64,000 nucleotides of DNA from CAVQRB01 sp963715055. GTDB taxonomy: Bacteria > Pseudomonadota > Alphaproteobacteria > Rhodobacterales > Rhodobacteraceae. Shown in pieces: positions 9,273 through 17,932 of the stretch (position 1 is the first letter of the stretch; each line of letters opens with the position of its first letter). The position numbers and the translations under genes were made by a program. The DNA is taken from NCBI GenBank assembly GCA_963715055.1, contig CAVQRB010000005.1, forward strand, positions 121,885-185,884, read 5' to 3'. The notes under the pieces are model-generated. The model saw nothing but the letters and a program-made list of their open reading frames with translations, was not told the origin of the DNA and searched no databases.

Positions 9273-9611
9273 ATGACGCAGTTTGCTTTCGGTTACGGCT
9301 TCGCCTTTTTCTGCGCCTTCATTGTCATCGTCGCGGACTACGTGATCAAGCTGGCCGCGGACGCGGGGCACACGGTCACTTCCACGCATGTCTTCCTCGG
9401 TGTGGCACTCTACGGCATCGCGGCGGTGCTGTGGTTCTATTCCATGCAGCATGTCACGCTGGTTCAGGCGGGCGTCGCCTATTCGATGCTCTCCCTGATC
9501 GCGCTGGCCATCATGGGGGCGCTCTGGTTCGATGAGCCGCTGCGCCTGCGCGAATGCGCGGGTCTGGGCTGCGCCCTCCTGTCGATGGTGCTGCTGACCC
9601 GAACCACCTGA
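9273..9611 (+). CDS. Small EamA/EmrE-like four-helix membrane protein
   Basis: The 112-aa protein starts at the ATG at 9273, preceded by GGAAAGAGC; an upstream start adds a non-hydrophobic tail. Four membrane helices fill nearly the whole length (about residues 5-25, 33-53, 58-80, 88-108), with FGYGFAFFCAFIVIVADYVI and HVTLVQAGVAYSMLSLIALA among them. Size and the ...VAYSMLSLIALAIMGALWFDEP motif region match half-size drug/metabolite transporters of the DMT superfamily, which act as dimers. The substrate cannot be predicted. It stands alone, followed by a convergent monooxygenase-like gene. Confidence 0.75.
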   Translation: MTQFAFGYGFAFFCAFIVIVADYVIKLAADAGHTVTSTHVFLGVALYGIAAVLWFYSMQHVTLVQAGVAYSMLSLIALAIMGALWFDEPLRLRECAGLGCALLSMVLLTRTT

Positions 9612-9654
9612 CCGGTCAGGCACCAGGTGCCGGACCATCAGATCGCGCACCGCC

Positions 9655-9972
9655 TCAAAACACTGCCGCGACCTCGTACATGACCGGCTCGAAGCGGGAG
9701 CAGAGGCCCGCGATTTCCCGGTTGCGCTTGCGCATTTCGTCGCTGCGCAGCATGGCCTGGAAGTCCTCGCGGCGGCGCCATTGGGAGTAGTTGGCGATGC
9801 GGGTCTGGGCATCGTTCACATGCAGGCCAGCGCCGATGAATCCCTCCTGCCGCGAGATGAACTCGCTGTAGGCCTTTTGCAGCGCCTCCAGCAGGTCCGC
9901 GCAGGTGCCGGGGGAGCATTCGAAGGTGGTGATGACGGTCTGATTCCTGTTGTCCGTGTCGATCTCGGGCAT
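9655..9972 (-). CDS. ABM-superfamily (antibiotic biosynthesis monooxygenase-like) protein
   Basis: The 105-aa product from the ATG at 9972 (ribosome site AAGGAGGA) has the dimeric alpha-beta barrel pattern of ABM-type proteins: an initial strand VITTFECSPGT, a helix ADLLEALQKAYSEFISRQEG, then the strand and helix GAGLHVNDAQTRIANYSQW and REDFQAML. Family members include quinol monooxygenases and heme-degrading enzymes, but many have no known activity. I see no residue that would decide the reaction. It is convergent with the gene at 9273 and divergent from the one at 10074. Confidence 0.75.
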   Translation of the reverse strand: MPEIDTDNRNQTVITTFECSPGTCADLLEALQKAYSEFISRQEGFIGAGLHVNDAQTRIANYSQWRRREDFQAMLRSDEMRKRNREIAGLCSRFEPVMYEVAAVF

Positions 9973-10073
9973 GGCTGTCTCCTCCTTGCTGGGGACAAGC
10001 ATAGCAGATTTCGCGGCAAGGCACGCCGGCATGAGCTCTTGCCACGCATATCGCTTCCCCGCACACTCTGACG

Positions 10074-10553
10074 ATGGTTAACGATCCCTTCCGCCCTGTC
10101 GATGACGACGCCCGTGCGCTTGCGTGGCACCTCATCGACGCCGCCACCTACGCCGCCCTCGCCGTGCTTGAAAGCGGCCGTCCCACCGTGAGCCGCATCG
10201 CCTTTGCCACCACGCCCGAAGGCGCACCGCTGTCGTTGATCTCGGACCTTTCCAGCCACACCACGGCGCTCCACGCCAATCCCGTCTGTTCGCTGCTGGT
10301 GGGCGAACCCGAGGACCGCGGCGACCCGCTCACCCATCCGCGCCTGACGCTGCAGGCCACGGCGCGCTTTGTCATGCGTGGCAGCGCCCAGCACAGCACA
10401 TTGCGTGCGCACTATCTTGCGCAACGCCCCAAGGCGACGCTCTACATCGATTTCGGCGACTTCCATCTGGTGCATTTCGATGTGCAGAACGCGTTCTTGA
10501 ACGGCGGTTTCGGCAAGGCCTACAGGCTGAGCGCCGACGATCTGGCCCGCTAG
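10074..10553 (+). CDS. Pyridoxamine 5'-phosphate oxidase-like / HugZ-type split-barrel protein
   Basis: This 159-aa protein has the FMN-binding split-barrel pattern: a first strand YAALAVLESGRPTVSRIAFA, a second with PLSLISDLSSHTTALHANP, and VCSLLVGEP. It ends in YIDFGDFHLVHFDVQNAFLN and NGGFGKAYRL, a tail often seen in HugZ-type proteins linked to heme utilisation. The cofactor (FMN or heme) cannot be decided from the sequence. It begins a same-strand run (10074, 10590, 11126, 11710) that may be one operon, with a 36-bp gap to the next gene. Confidence 0.75.
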   Translation: MVNDPFRPVDDDARALAWHLIDAATYAALAVLESGRPTVSRIAFATTPEGAPLSLISDLSSHTTALHANPVCSLLVGEPEDRGDPLTHPRLTLQATARFVMRGSAQHSTLRAHYLAQRPKATLYIDFGDFHLVHFDVQNAFLNGGFGKAYRLSADDLAR

Positions 10554-10589
10554 ACTGGACAAACCTGCCCGCGCCCTACATCGCGGATC

Positions 10590-11129
10590 ATGAAAATACT
10601 TCTCGCGCTCCTGCTGTCCCTTCTGGCCCTCCCCGCGCTTGCCAGCGATTGGGACGCGCTCAGGCAACCCGGTGCGGTGGCGATCATGCGACACGCGCTG
10701 GCGCCGGGTACCGGAGATCCGGCGGGATTCGAGATCGACGACTGTGCGACGCAGCGCAACCTCGATGGACGCGGCGAGGCGCAGGCGCGGGCCATCGGGG
10801 CGTCGCTGGCGGCGGCCGGAGTGACCTTCGAGCAGGTCCTGACCTCGCAATGGTGCCGTTGCCGCGACACGGCGCGTCTGCTGGGCCTTGGTGAGCCTGT
10901 CGAAGCGCCCGCGCTCAATTCCTTTTTTGCCGACCGCTCCACCCGCGATGAGCAGACACGCGCAACGCTGGATCTGATCCGCTCCGCGACAGGTCCGGTG
11001 ATGATGGTCACGCATCAGGTCAATATCACGGCGCTGACCGGTCAATCGGTAAGCTCGGGCGAAGTGTTCATCCTGCGCGCCACCGCAGAGGGGGTCGAGG
11101 TTCTGGACCGCGTCCGGATCGCCCCGTGA
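10590..11129 (+). CDS. Secreted histidine phosphatase family protein
   Basis: The 179-aa protein has a signal peptide (MKILLALLLSLLALPALAS) followed by a histidine phosphatase core. The phosphoacceptor motif appears as AIMRHALAPG (the RH of the RHG-type motif), a second arginine lies in the VLTSQWCRCRDTARLL segment, and the second catalytic histidine is in MMVTHQVNI. Branch-1 histidine phosphatases with signal peptides act on periplasmic phosphoesters; the substrate is unknown. Its stop overlaps the GTG start of the next gene (GTGA at 11126), so translation is probably coupled. Confidence 0.82.
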   Translation: MKILLALLLSLLALPALASDWDALRQPGAVAIMRHALAPGTGDPAGFEIDDCATQRNLDGRGEAQARAIGASLAAAGVTFEQVLTSQWCRCRDTARLLGLGEPVEAPALNSFFADRSTRDEQTRATLDLIRSATGPVMMVTHQVNITALTGQSVSSGEVFILRATAEGVEVLDRVRIAP

Positions 11130-11602
11130 GTCCGGTTCTCGAAAACCGCGCGCGGCACCTGAACCCGTTCACGGGCCAGGTGCTTGCCGCGATCTTGATG
11201 TTGATCCCGCACCATGCACAGGCCTGGGAGTTCACGCCCGGTCTGCCCTGCCTGCTGACCCATGAGGAAAAAGGCGTCGCTTTCGCGCTGACCTACGACC
11301 CCGGCCTCCCGCTCTATGTGATCACCATCACCCATCCGGAACGCTGGACGGATGCCCCCGCCTTTGCCATGCGGTTCGACGGACAAATGCCGATCGCGAT
11401 CGGCACCGACCGGCATGAGATCGACGCCAGCGGGCGAAGCGTCACGGTCAGGGATAGCGGGTTCGGGAATGTTCTCAACGGCTTGCAGTTCAACACGACC
11501 GCCACGGCCAGCCTGGGCTCACAGTCGGTATCGGTCTCGCTCGAAGGCGCTGCGGAACCCGTAGCCGCTTTTCGTGCTTGTGAAGTCGAAGCCGGCGCGT
11601 GA
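11126..11602 (+). CDS. Uncharacterised periplasmic protein
   Basis: The 158-aa protein starts at a GTG overlapping the upstream stop. A hydrophobic segment near residues 15-33 (FTGQVLAAILMLIPHHAQA) looks like a signal peptide with an unusually long N-region. The mature part is beta-rich: WEFTPGLPCLLTHEEKG, then FALTYDPGLPLYVITITHP and FAMRFDGQMPIAIGTDRHEI. It resembles roseobacterial proteins that databases sometimes mislabel as excinuclease subunits. I see no catalytic motif and no basis for that label. Function is unknown. Confidence 0.7.
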   Translation: MSPVLENRARHLNPFTGQVLAAILMLIPHHAQAWEFTPGLPCLLTHEEKGVAFALTYDPGLPLYVITITHPERWTDAPAFAMRFDGQMPIAIGTDRHEIDASGRSVTVRDSGFGNVLNGLQFNTTATASLGSQSVSVSLEGAAEPVAAFRACEVEAGA

Positions 11603-11709
11603 TGCGGGAATAGTCGTCCGAAGTATTTATTTTGCAGGGGACCGATGCCGCCCCTTGCGGCGAAAATTCGGCGCACCACTTCATGATCACCGTCAACATG
11701 GAGGCCATC

Positions 11710-11958
11710 ATGCGCCTGTTTCTGATCCCTGCCTTTCTGCTCCTCGCGACCCCCACGCTGGCCGATGAGACATCGGGCACGGTCCTTGCTTTCGACCGCG
11801 TGGACAGCGTGATCGTACTCGAGAACAAGACCGTCTTCACCGTGCCCAATCCGGATGTCATTCCTGCTGACCTCAAGGCCGGCGAGAAGATCAAGATCGT
11901 CTACAAAAGCGACGGCGACAATGGTTTGACCAAGGTATTCAGCATCGAGCGTTTGTGA
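11710..11958 (+). CDS. Small secreted DUF1344-like protein
   Basis: The ATG at 11710 follows a GGAGG ribosome site and gives an 82-aa protein with a clear signal peptide (MRLFLIPAFLLLATPTLA). The mature part follows the DUF1344 plan: a SGTVLAFDRVDSVIVLENK strand pair, TVFTVPNPDVIPADLKAG, then EKIKIVYKSDGDNG. Such small OB-like domains are found in the periplasm of many alphaproteobacteria and have no assigned role. It closes the same-strand run beginning at 10074. Upstream in-frame starts lack a signal peptide at their N-terminus and were not used. Confidence 0.7.
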   Translation: MRLFLIPAFLLLATPTLADETSGTVLAFDRVDSVIVLENKTVFTVPNPDVIPADLKAGEKIKIVYKSDGDNGLTKVFSIERL

Positions 11959-11985
11959 GTAGTGCCGGCTGAGGGCACCAAGCGC

Positions 11986-12552
11986 TCAGCCTGCGAACCC
12001 CGTATGAAGCACGACGGGCACCACGATATCTTCTTCGTCGGTAAGGTGCCGGTTGAGTGATCGCTCGAACCCACTCAAGCGGTCTAAGAAAGGTCCGACC
12101 TCAGCGCCTCTCAGGACCGAATTGGCGCCCTCCGCCATGCCGTGCAACAAGCCGTCCATGGCCTCGTGATCCTTTTCCAGCAGATCGAAACCCCTTTCCA
12201 GTCGCGCGTCGAGTTTGATCAACCGGGGGAAATAATGCCCGTCCTCGATCTGATGATGGCCGTGCAGTTCGTTCAGCAAGGTCCCGCCAAAATGCGACAA
12301 CCTTCCTGCATGGGCCGAGGCTTCCATCTGCCGGGACAAGGCCGCTTGCGCATCCGACTTCAGCAGATCAAGCAACTGCCGGAACATCGCGTGGCGTTGC
12401 ATCCAGAAGCGGATCATCTCTCCGAAATGGACATGCTCCTGCCAATCGGCACGCGGATAGGCTTCGGCCAGAACGCGCAGTGCGTCCGGCAGGGCGTGAC
12501 GATTGCCAAGCGCGAGCGGGTCGGGCACCTGCCAGCCTTCAGTCTTCGCCAT
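11986..12552 (-). CDS. Hemerythrin domain-containing protein
   Basis: The ATG at 12552 gives 188 aa; longer in-frame starts run over the upstream zinc-finger gene in a wrong frame. The four-helix hemerythrin pattern is clear: HVHFGEMIRFWMQRHAMF, ELHGHHQIEDGHYFPRL (HHQIEDxxYFP), DLLEKDHEAMDGLLH and HLTDEEDIVVPVVL. These supply the His, Glu and Asp ligands of a di-iron or similar metal site. Such proteins bind oxygen, NO or act in metal and redox homeostasis. It starts 8 bp after the stop of the zinc-finger gene, so the two form an operon. Confidence 0.85.
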   Translation of the reverse strand: MAKTEGWQVPDPLALGNRHALPDALRVLAEAYPRADWQEHVHFGEMIRFWMQRHAMFRQLLDLLKSDAQAALSRQMEASAHAGRLSHFGGTLLNELHGHHQIEDGHYFPRLIKLDARLERGFDLLEKDHEAMDGLLHGMAEGANSVLRGAEVGPFLDRLSGFERSLNRHLTDEEDIVVPVVLHTGFAG

Positions 12553-12560
12553 ATGCGGGT

Positions 12561-12833
12561 TCAGAAGTCGAAAAGCTCGTCGAGAAACCCGCCGCGTTTC
12601 TTTCTGTGAGGCTGCTGCCCATGGGCGTGCGAGGGCTGCCCTTGGGGGTGCGAAGGTTGCCCATAGGATTGCATGGAGGGCGGCGGTGGCGGTGCCATTG
12701 CCGCGGACCGGTCGATGATCTTGTCGAGTTCTCCCCGGTCGAGCCACACGCCGCGACACTGGGGGCAGTAGTCGATCTCGACACCGCTGCGATCGGTGAT
12801 GACAAGGGTGGTGCCATCGACGGGACATTTCAT
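12561..12833 (-). CDS. TFIIB-type zinc ribbon protein
   Basis: This 90-aa protein starts at 12833 with GGAGG 8 bp upstream. It contains one zinc ribbon: MKCPVDGTTLVI with a single N-terminal Cys, then IDYCPQCRGVWLDRGELDKI. The CPxCxGxWLDxGE signature is that of the zf-TFIIB family. The first knuckle has one Cys (KCPVD) rather than CxxC, as is common in the family. A His/Gln/Pro-rich linker and a basic C-terminus follow (HRKKRGGFLDELFDF). The biochemical role of the family is unknown. It heads a two-gene unit with the hemerythrin gene. Confidence 0.85.
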   Translation of the reverse strand: MKCPVDGTTLVITDRSGVEIDYCPQCRGVWLDRGELDKIIDRSAAMAPPPPPSMQSYGQPSHPQGQPSHAHGQQPHRKKRGGFLDELFDF

Positions 12834-12978
12834 GCTCTGACCTCCTGAGGTTGTTTCAAAGGAGATAGGTCCTCCACTTCGAAATTTCAGCGGGCGCGGG
12901 ACAATTTTTACCGATCCCCGGTGGGGTAACGAATTGTTAACCGCCGTTAACCAAGGTGGCCGCCAGGAGTGTTGCGAC

Positions 12979-13644
12979 ATGCGGTTTCTTGCGCTGGCCT
13001 CGGTAGTCTTTCTGGCGGGCGTGCAGATGGCGCAGGCGGGCGCCTGGCTGCGCGAAAAGGGCACCGGTTTCGCCGCCGGATCGGGCACGCTTACGCAGGA
13101 CGATTTCTACAGCGGCTCGGCTTATGCGGAATACGGTCTGACGGACAGGCTCACGCTAGGGCTGGATGCCACAGCGGATATGGATCCCTTCGGCGTCATA
13201 ACCGGAGACGGTACCTTGTTCCTGCGCTGGCCGTTGGGATCGGTCGACGGGCCCTCGCGGTGGGCCATGCATGTCGGGGCCGGCGCGCGCTATCAGGAGT
13301 TGATGTTCTTTCCCTCGATCGAAGTCGGGCTTTCCTGGGGGCGCGGGATCAAATGGGGAGAGCGCTATGGTTGGCTCGCCATCGATACCAGCTACAATGC
13401 CGCCAAGGAAATCGAAGTGCCGGAAATCAAGCTCGACGCCACCTTTGGCATGGGGCTGAGCGAGACAACAAAGGTCATGGCACAGGTTTTCATGACGCAG
13501 GAAGGCGATTTCACGGCCAAATTCGCTCCCTCTCTCCTCTACTCGCCATCCTGGGGCCCCTACACCTTTCAGATCGGCGCCGAGGTGCCGATCAACTACG
13601 AGGACGAAATCGCCCTCAAGCTCGGCCTCTGGTTGGAATTCTGA
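12979..13644 (+). CDS. Secreted beta-rich (outer membrane barrel-like) protein
   Basis: From the ATG at 12979 (AGGAG upstream) the 221-aa protein has a signal peptide (MRFLALASVVFLAGVQMAQA) and then alternating short strands with aromatic girdles, for example FAAGSGTLTQDDFYSGSAYA, YGLTDRLTLGLDATADMD and ALKLGLWLEF at the C-terminus. A terminal Phe and the strand spacing fit a small outer-membrane beta-barrel. I do not recognise a specific family. It is divergent from the zinc-ribbon gene and convergent with the DUF4864 gene. Confidence 0.75.
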   Translation: MRFLALASVVFLAGVQMAQAGAWLREKGTGFAAGSGTLTQDDFYSGSAYAEYGLTDRLTLGLDATADMDPFGVITGDGTLFLRWPLGSVDGPSRWAMHVGAGARYQELMFFPSIEVGLSWGRGIKWGERYGWLAIDTSYNAAKEIEVPEIKLDATFGMGLSETTKVMAQVFMTQEGDFTAKFAPSLLYSPSWGPYTFQIGAEVPINYEDEIALKLGLWLEF

Positions 13645-13657
13645 ATGGTCTTGGTGA

Positions 13658-14059
13658 TCAGGCGTTGAGCTCGGAGCTGTCGAGAATTTCCACGCCGTTG
13701 ATCCGCCAGCCATCCCCCGTCAGCAGCATCCTGTATTCGAGAAGATGCACGCGTCCGGCCTGATCCGTGATCATCACCCGCTGGAAGAAAGTGCCTGCTT
13801 CGCTGCGTGTCTCGAGATAGCGCACCTCGCCCGGACGCCAGACCATAGGGTAGCCTTGCGTGACCATGCGTTCGAAATTCTGCGGCGAGCCGAAGAGGCG
13901 CTGGATGTTGGGTGAAGCGAATTTGAACGCCTCCACGAAATCGTCGGCCTGAAACGCCATCATCTGCTGGTCGATCACGGCATGGATATCAGCTTCCTCG
14001 GCCTGCGCCGCCGTGCCGATCCCGAGGGACAGAAGGATACTCAAGAACAGGTTCCGCAT
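13658..14059 (-). CDS. Secreted DUF4864 protein
   Basis: The 133-aa protein carries a signal peptide (MRNLFLSILLSLGIGTAAQA) and the DUF4864 pattern: VIDQQMMAFQADDFVEAFKFASPNI, then FGSPQNFERMVTQGYPMVWRP and the closing strand LTGDGWRINGVEIL. The fold resembles the cystatin/NTF2-like class used for protein or ligand binding. No enzymatic residues are apparent. It is convergent with the barrel-like gene, whose stop lies 13 bp away, and upstream of lysK on the opposite side in the same orientation. Confidence 0.8.
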   Translation of the reverse strand: MRNLFLSILLSLGIGTAAQAEEADIHAVIDQQMMAFQADDFVEAFKFASPNIQRLFGSPQNFERMVTQGYPMVWRPGEVRYLETRSEAGTFFQRVMITDQAGRVHLLEYRMLLTGDGWRINGVEILDSSELNA

Positions 14060-14117
14060 GGCGTCACTCCTTGCCTACGCGCAAAGAGTAATCCGCAAGG
14101 CCCGTCCGGCAAGGGGC

Positions 14118-15701
14118 TCAGGCCGCGGCCACGAGCTCCCCGGCCAATGCCTGATCGATCAGCGCCACGGTCTCCGCCACACCATAGAGCGCAATGAACC
14201 CTCCGAACCGCGGCCCCTGCGACGCGCCCAGAAGCACCTCGTAAAGCGCCGAGAACCACGCCCGCAGCGGATCGAAACGATCTCGCCCGCAGGCGTAAAC
14301 GATGGATTGCAGCGCCTCGTCCTCAACCGGCCCGTCATAGCGCTCCAGTTGATCGCGCAACTCTGTCAGCGCCTCGCGTTCGAGGTCGGACGGCAGGCGG
14401 TAGGTTTTCCCGGGCTTCACGAAATCGTTGTAGTAGCGCACGGCAAATCCCGCCGCCGCGTCCATGTCCGGATTGTTTTCCGGATTGGTTTCAGGGGCAT
14501 AGCGCTGGATGAAGCCCCAAAGCTGCGACTTGTCCTCGGCCGCCGACACGCTGGCGAGGTTGAGCAGCATGGAGAAGGGCACCAGCATGTTCGAGGTCGG
14601 GACCTCGCCGCCGTGGATGTGCCAGACCGGATTGTTCAACCGCTGAACCATATCCTGCGTCTCATAGGCGCGCAGCTGCTGGTGGTACTCGTCGACCGCC
14701 TTCGGGATCACGTCGAAATACATCCGCTTGGCGGTTTTCGGCTTTTGATACATGAAATAGGACAGGCTCTCGGTCGAGGCGTAGGTCAGCCACTCGTCAA
14801 TGCTCACCCCGTTTCCGGACGACTTGGAAATCTTCTGACCGTTCTCGTCGAGAAAGAGTTCATAGGTGAAATGCTCGGGCGGGCGTTCGCCCAGAATCCG
14901 GCAGATGCCGTCATAGATGGGCGTATTGGTCGAATGGTCCTTGCCATACATCTCGAAATCGACGCCGAGCGCGGCCCAGCGTGCCCCGAAATCCGGTTTC
15001 CATTGCAGTTTCACATTGCCGCCGGTGACCGGCAGGGTCATCTCCGTGCCATCCTCGTCGTCGAAGGTGATGGTGCCGTCCTTGGCGTTCACCTCCTTCA
15101 TCGGCACATAGAGCACGCGCCCGGTGTCGGGATGGATCGGCAGGAAGATCGAATAGGTCTGCTGTCGTTCCTCACGCAGGCTTTTCAGCATGACCGCCAT
15201 GATCTCGTCGTATTTTTCCGCGGCCCGCAGCAGGATCTCGTCGAACTGGCCCGACTTGTAGAACTCCGTGGCCGAGATGAATTCATACTCGAAGCCGAAG
15301 GTGTCGAGAAACCGTCGCAGCATGGCGTTGTTGTGATGCCCGAAGCTTTCGTGCGTCCCGAAAGGGTCCGGCACCGAGGTCAGCGGCAGTTGCAGGTATT
15401 CCTTGAGTTTTTCCGGGTTCGGCACATTACCTGGCACCTTGCGCATCCCGTCGAGATCGTCCGAAAAGCAGATGAGCCGGGTCGGAATGTCGGAAATCGC
15501 CTCAAAGGCGCGGCGGATCATCGTGGTGCGCGCCACTTCGCCGAAGGTCCCGATATGTGGCAGGCCAGAGGGGCCATAGCCCGTCTCGAAAAGCACATAG
15601 CCCTTTTCGGGCGCCGCCTTCTCATAGCGTTTGAGAATGCGCCGGGCTTCCTCGAAAGGCCAGGCCTTGCTGGTCATTGCCGCATCGCGCATCTCTGACA
15701 T
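14118..15701 (-). CDS. lysK: Lysyl-tRNA synthetase, class I
   Basis: This 527-aa enzyme charges tRNA-Lys using the class I fold found in archaea, spirochaetes and alphaproteobacteria, instead of the usual class II LysS. The HIGH motif appears in GLPHIGTFGEVAR and the KMSKS motif as KISKSSGNG. Other matches are FSDDLDGMRKVPGNVPN and DFEMYGKDHSTNTPIYD. The gene is complete. Start codons at 15701, 15689 and 15677 are all possible; the longest is given. It is divergent from the TerB-like gene. Confidence 0.96.
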   Translation of the reverse strand: MSEMRDAAMTSKAWPFEEARRILKRYEKAAPEKGYVLFETGYGPSGLPHIGTFGEVARTTMIRRAFEAISDIPTRLICFSDDLDGMRKVPGNVPNPEKLKEYLQLPLTSVPDPFGTHESFGHHNNAMLRRFLDTFGFEYEFISATEFYKSGQFDEILLRAAEKYDEIMAVMLKSLREERQQTYSIFLPIHPDTGRVLYVPMKEVNAKDGTITFDDEDGTEMTLPVTGGNVKLQWKPDFGARWAALGVDFEMYGKDHSTNTPIYDGICRILGERPPEHFTYELFLDENGQKISKSSGNGVSIDEWLTYASTESLSYFMYQKPKTAKRMYFDVIPKAVDEYHQQLRAYETQDMVQRLNNPVWHIHGGEVPTSNMLVPFSMLLNLASVSAAEDKSQLWGFIQRYAPETNPENNPDMDAAAGFAVRYYNDFVKPGKTYRLPSDLEREALTELRDQLERYDGPVEDEALQSIVYACGRDRFDPLRAWFSALYEVLLGASQGPRFGGFIALYGVAETVALIDQALAGELVAAA

Positions 15702-15822
15702 GTCTCACCCAATTCTTGCTGCGCCGCATCCTCGCGTGCGACCGATTGGCCCGTGCCTATTGCGTTGCAGCAATGGCGTCAATAATCTCCCAGTGACCTG
15801 TCAAAGTGAAAGTCCCCTGCCC

Positions 15823-16245
15823 GTGTCCGACAATTCCAGCCATGCCATCTCTCCGCAAGACAGCCTCGTCGCGCTGATGATCGCCGTCTCGGCCTCTGAC
15901 GAGGACATCCGTACCGCGGAACTGGTCAAGATCGAGGCCGCGGTGCAGATCCTGCCGATCTTCGCCGATTACGACCAGGACCGCATGACCGTGGTGAGCC
16001 AGATCGTCTTCGATCTGTTCGAGCAGGAAGACGGGCTCGATGCGCTCTTCGGACTGGTGCGAGAGGCGCTGCCGGAACGGCTTTATGAGACCGCCTATGC
16101 GCTGGCCTGCGACGTGGCGGCCGCAGATGGAACGCTGGACGAGGCGGAACTTCGGTTGCTGGAGGAAATCCGCTATGAGCTGAACCTCGACAGGCTGCAC
16201 GCCGCGGCCATCGAGCGTGGCGCACGGGCCCGGCACCTGACCTGA
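15823..16245 (+). CDS. TerB-family tellurite resistance-like protein
   Basis: The GTG at 15823 gives 140 aa (VSDNSSHAISPQDSLVALM). The helical body contains AVSASDEDIRTAELVKIEAA, LPIFADYDQDRMTVV and the TerB-like ACDVAAADGTLDEAELRLLE, where the acidic AAADGTLDEAE segment resembles the metal-binding site of TerB. Members occur in stress and envelope-sensing systems; no partner ter genes are present here. The start is uncertain: an ATG at 15700 in the same frame would add a region overlapping the lysK promoter. Confidence 0.75.
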   Translation: MSDNSSHAISPQDSLVALMIAVSASDEDIRTAELVKIEAAVQILPIFADYDQDRMTVVSQIVFDLFEQEDGLDALFGLVREALPERLYETAYALACDVAAADGTLDEAELRLLEEIRYELNLDRLHAAAIERGARARHLT

Positions 16246-16390
16246 GGCAGACTGCGGGATCTCGCGGATCCCGTCTTCCGCGAGGCGGTCAGACTGTTGA
16301 AATGACCGGCGGAAGGTCTTGAGGCGGGAAACCCACGAAAAGCCGTGTTGAACCGTTCACGTCGCCCGCGCGGTTTCGAATGGGCCCGGG

Positions 16391-17884
16391 TCAAACCCCA
16401 TAGACCGCCGCCCACCGCAGGATGAGTTGCTGCTGGAGCCGGCGCGAACGGACCGCCCAGGTGCGCCCACCCGGTGGCTGTTCACGTTGCGCCCGCGGGA
16501 TCTTGGCGCGGGTTTGCTCATCGGCGGAAAAGATCGCAAAGACGAGCTCGCGTCCCTGCGGCGCCGAGATGTAGCCCGCGAGCCCCGAGACGAAATTCAG
16601 CGTGCCGGTCTTGGCATCAACCTTCGCCACCGCGTCCTTGACCGGGTTGCCGTTTTTGTCACGCAAGGAAACGGGCTTGAGGATCGGGCGCAGGATCTCC
16701 CTGCGCCGCGCTGCCCCCAGTCCGACCACCATGTCGCGCGCCGAGATGCGGCTGGCATCGCCAAGGCCCGAGTGATCGACAAAACCGGGTGTCCCCATGC
16801 CCAGTACCGTCTGCGCCCAGGCGTTCATCTGAGCAGCCGACGCGGACAGCGAGCCGACTTTGCCCACGCGCGCCAGCGTCGCGGCCAGCCCCACCATCTC
16901 CGCGGTGAGGTTGTTGGAAAACTTCAGCATATCTTCCAGAATATCGCGCAGGGCCGGGCTTTGCAGGCTGGCAAGCACCGGACCGGCGGGCGCTTCGCGC
17001 GTGATATCCGGTTTCTTCAAGACGATCCCGTTGGACCGGGCCATGGTGGCGAAAACCTCGCCCGCGTAAAGCCCGGGCCGCCGCACCGGCAGCCAGCGCG
17101 CGCCACCCTGCCCGAGCGCACCGCGCGCCACGGTCCATTCGTCGCGCTCCTCCCGGTCGGCATAGGTGTAGATCGGCGTCGCGCGATCAACGACGGCCAT
17201 CCGCGCGATATCCACCGCCGGGACATATTTGCCGGCGCGCGCGTCCATGGTCACCGCATAGCCGCCGGACTGCCGCTTCCACTCGAAATGCACACGGTTG
17301 TAATTGAGCGCGATGCCGGCGACGGCGGGGTTGTAGCCCACGTGATCCGGCTGCTCAGGATCGATCGCGCGCAACGACACCACGGGGCCTTCGTGCACCA
17401 GGAACCGGCCCTTCACTTCGCGCAGGCCTGCGTCCTTCATGGCCTTTGCCAGGGCTGCGAGGCCCGCTGTGTCCAGCGTCGGATCGCAGCCGCCCGCGAG
17501 GATGAGATCGCCCTCGACGACGCCGTTCGACATACCGCCCGGGGCGATCACCCTGGTGTCGAAGCGATGGGTCGGACCAAGCACATCGAGCGCATAAAGC
17601 GCCGTGATGGCCTTGGTCACGCTGGCGGGTGCCGTACCCGTGTCCGCATCAAGGCTCTCCAACACCTCGCCTGTGGCTGCGTCGGCGACCGCGAAAACCA
17701 CCTGCCCCGAGATCCCCGCCGCGCCGACCAGCGCCTCTGCCGCCTGGGCAACCGGCGCGGTGGCGGCGCCTCGGAGCGGCGGACGCAGAGAGACCAGCGG
17801 CGCGCCGGCAAGTGCGGGTGCGGCCAGCGAGGCCATAAGGCCCGCAACGAAGCTGCGTCGGGTGGCGGAAATCGTTTTCTTCAT
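16391..17884 (-). CDS. dacB: D-alanyl-D-alanine carboxypeptidase / endopeptidase (PBP4, S13)
   Basis: This 497-aa penicillin-binding protein of the S13 family trims or cleaves peptidoglycan cross-links in the periplasm. It has a signal region with twin arginines (TRRSFVAGLMASLAAPALA), the catalytic SxxK in ASVTKAITALYAL, the SxN motif as FSNNLTAEM and the KTG triad in DAKTGTLNFVSG. The long insert domain between SxxK and SxN is present. Length is normal. It is followed after 48 bp by nadD in the upstream direction, both on the minus strand. Confidence 0.92.
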   Translation of the reverse strand: MKKTISATRRSFVAGLMASLAAPALAGAPLVSLRPPLRGAATAPVAQAAEALVGAAGISGQVVFAVADAATGEVLESLDADTGTAPASVTKAITALYALDVLGPTHRFDTRVIAPGGMSNGVVEGDLILAGGCDPTLDTAGLAALAKAMKDAGLREVKGRFLVHEGPVVSLRAIDPEQPDHVGYNPAVAGIALNYNRVHFEWKRQSGGYAVTMDARAGKYVPAVDIARMAVVDRATPIYTYADREERDEWTVARGALGQGGARWLPVRRPGLYAGEVFATMARSNGIVLKKPDITREAPAGPVLASLQSPALRDILEDMLKFSNNLTAEMVGLAATLARVGKVGSLSASAAQMNAWAQTVLGMGTPGFVDHSGLGDASRISARDMVVGLGAARRREILRPILKPVSLRDKNGNPVKDAVAKVDAKTGTLNFVSGLAGYISAPQGRELVFAIFSADEQTRAKIPRAQREQPPGGRTWAVRSRRLQQQLILRWAAVYGV

Positions 17885-17932
17885 GGGGCGGAGTAAACCT
17901 CAGCGACTGCGGGGATTCAACATCAACTCGGG

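Noticed and set aside
14013..15698. 561-aa plus-strand frame
   Set aside because: Antisense to lysK, which has HIGH and KMSKS motifs.
16255..16273. CGGGATC / GATCCCG hairpin as a terminator
   Set aside because: The stem is only 7 bp with no T-run, and it could occur by chance; not listed as a feature.
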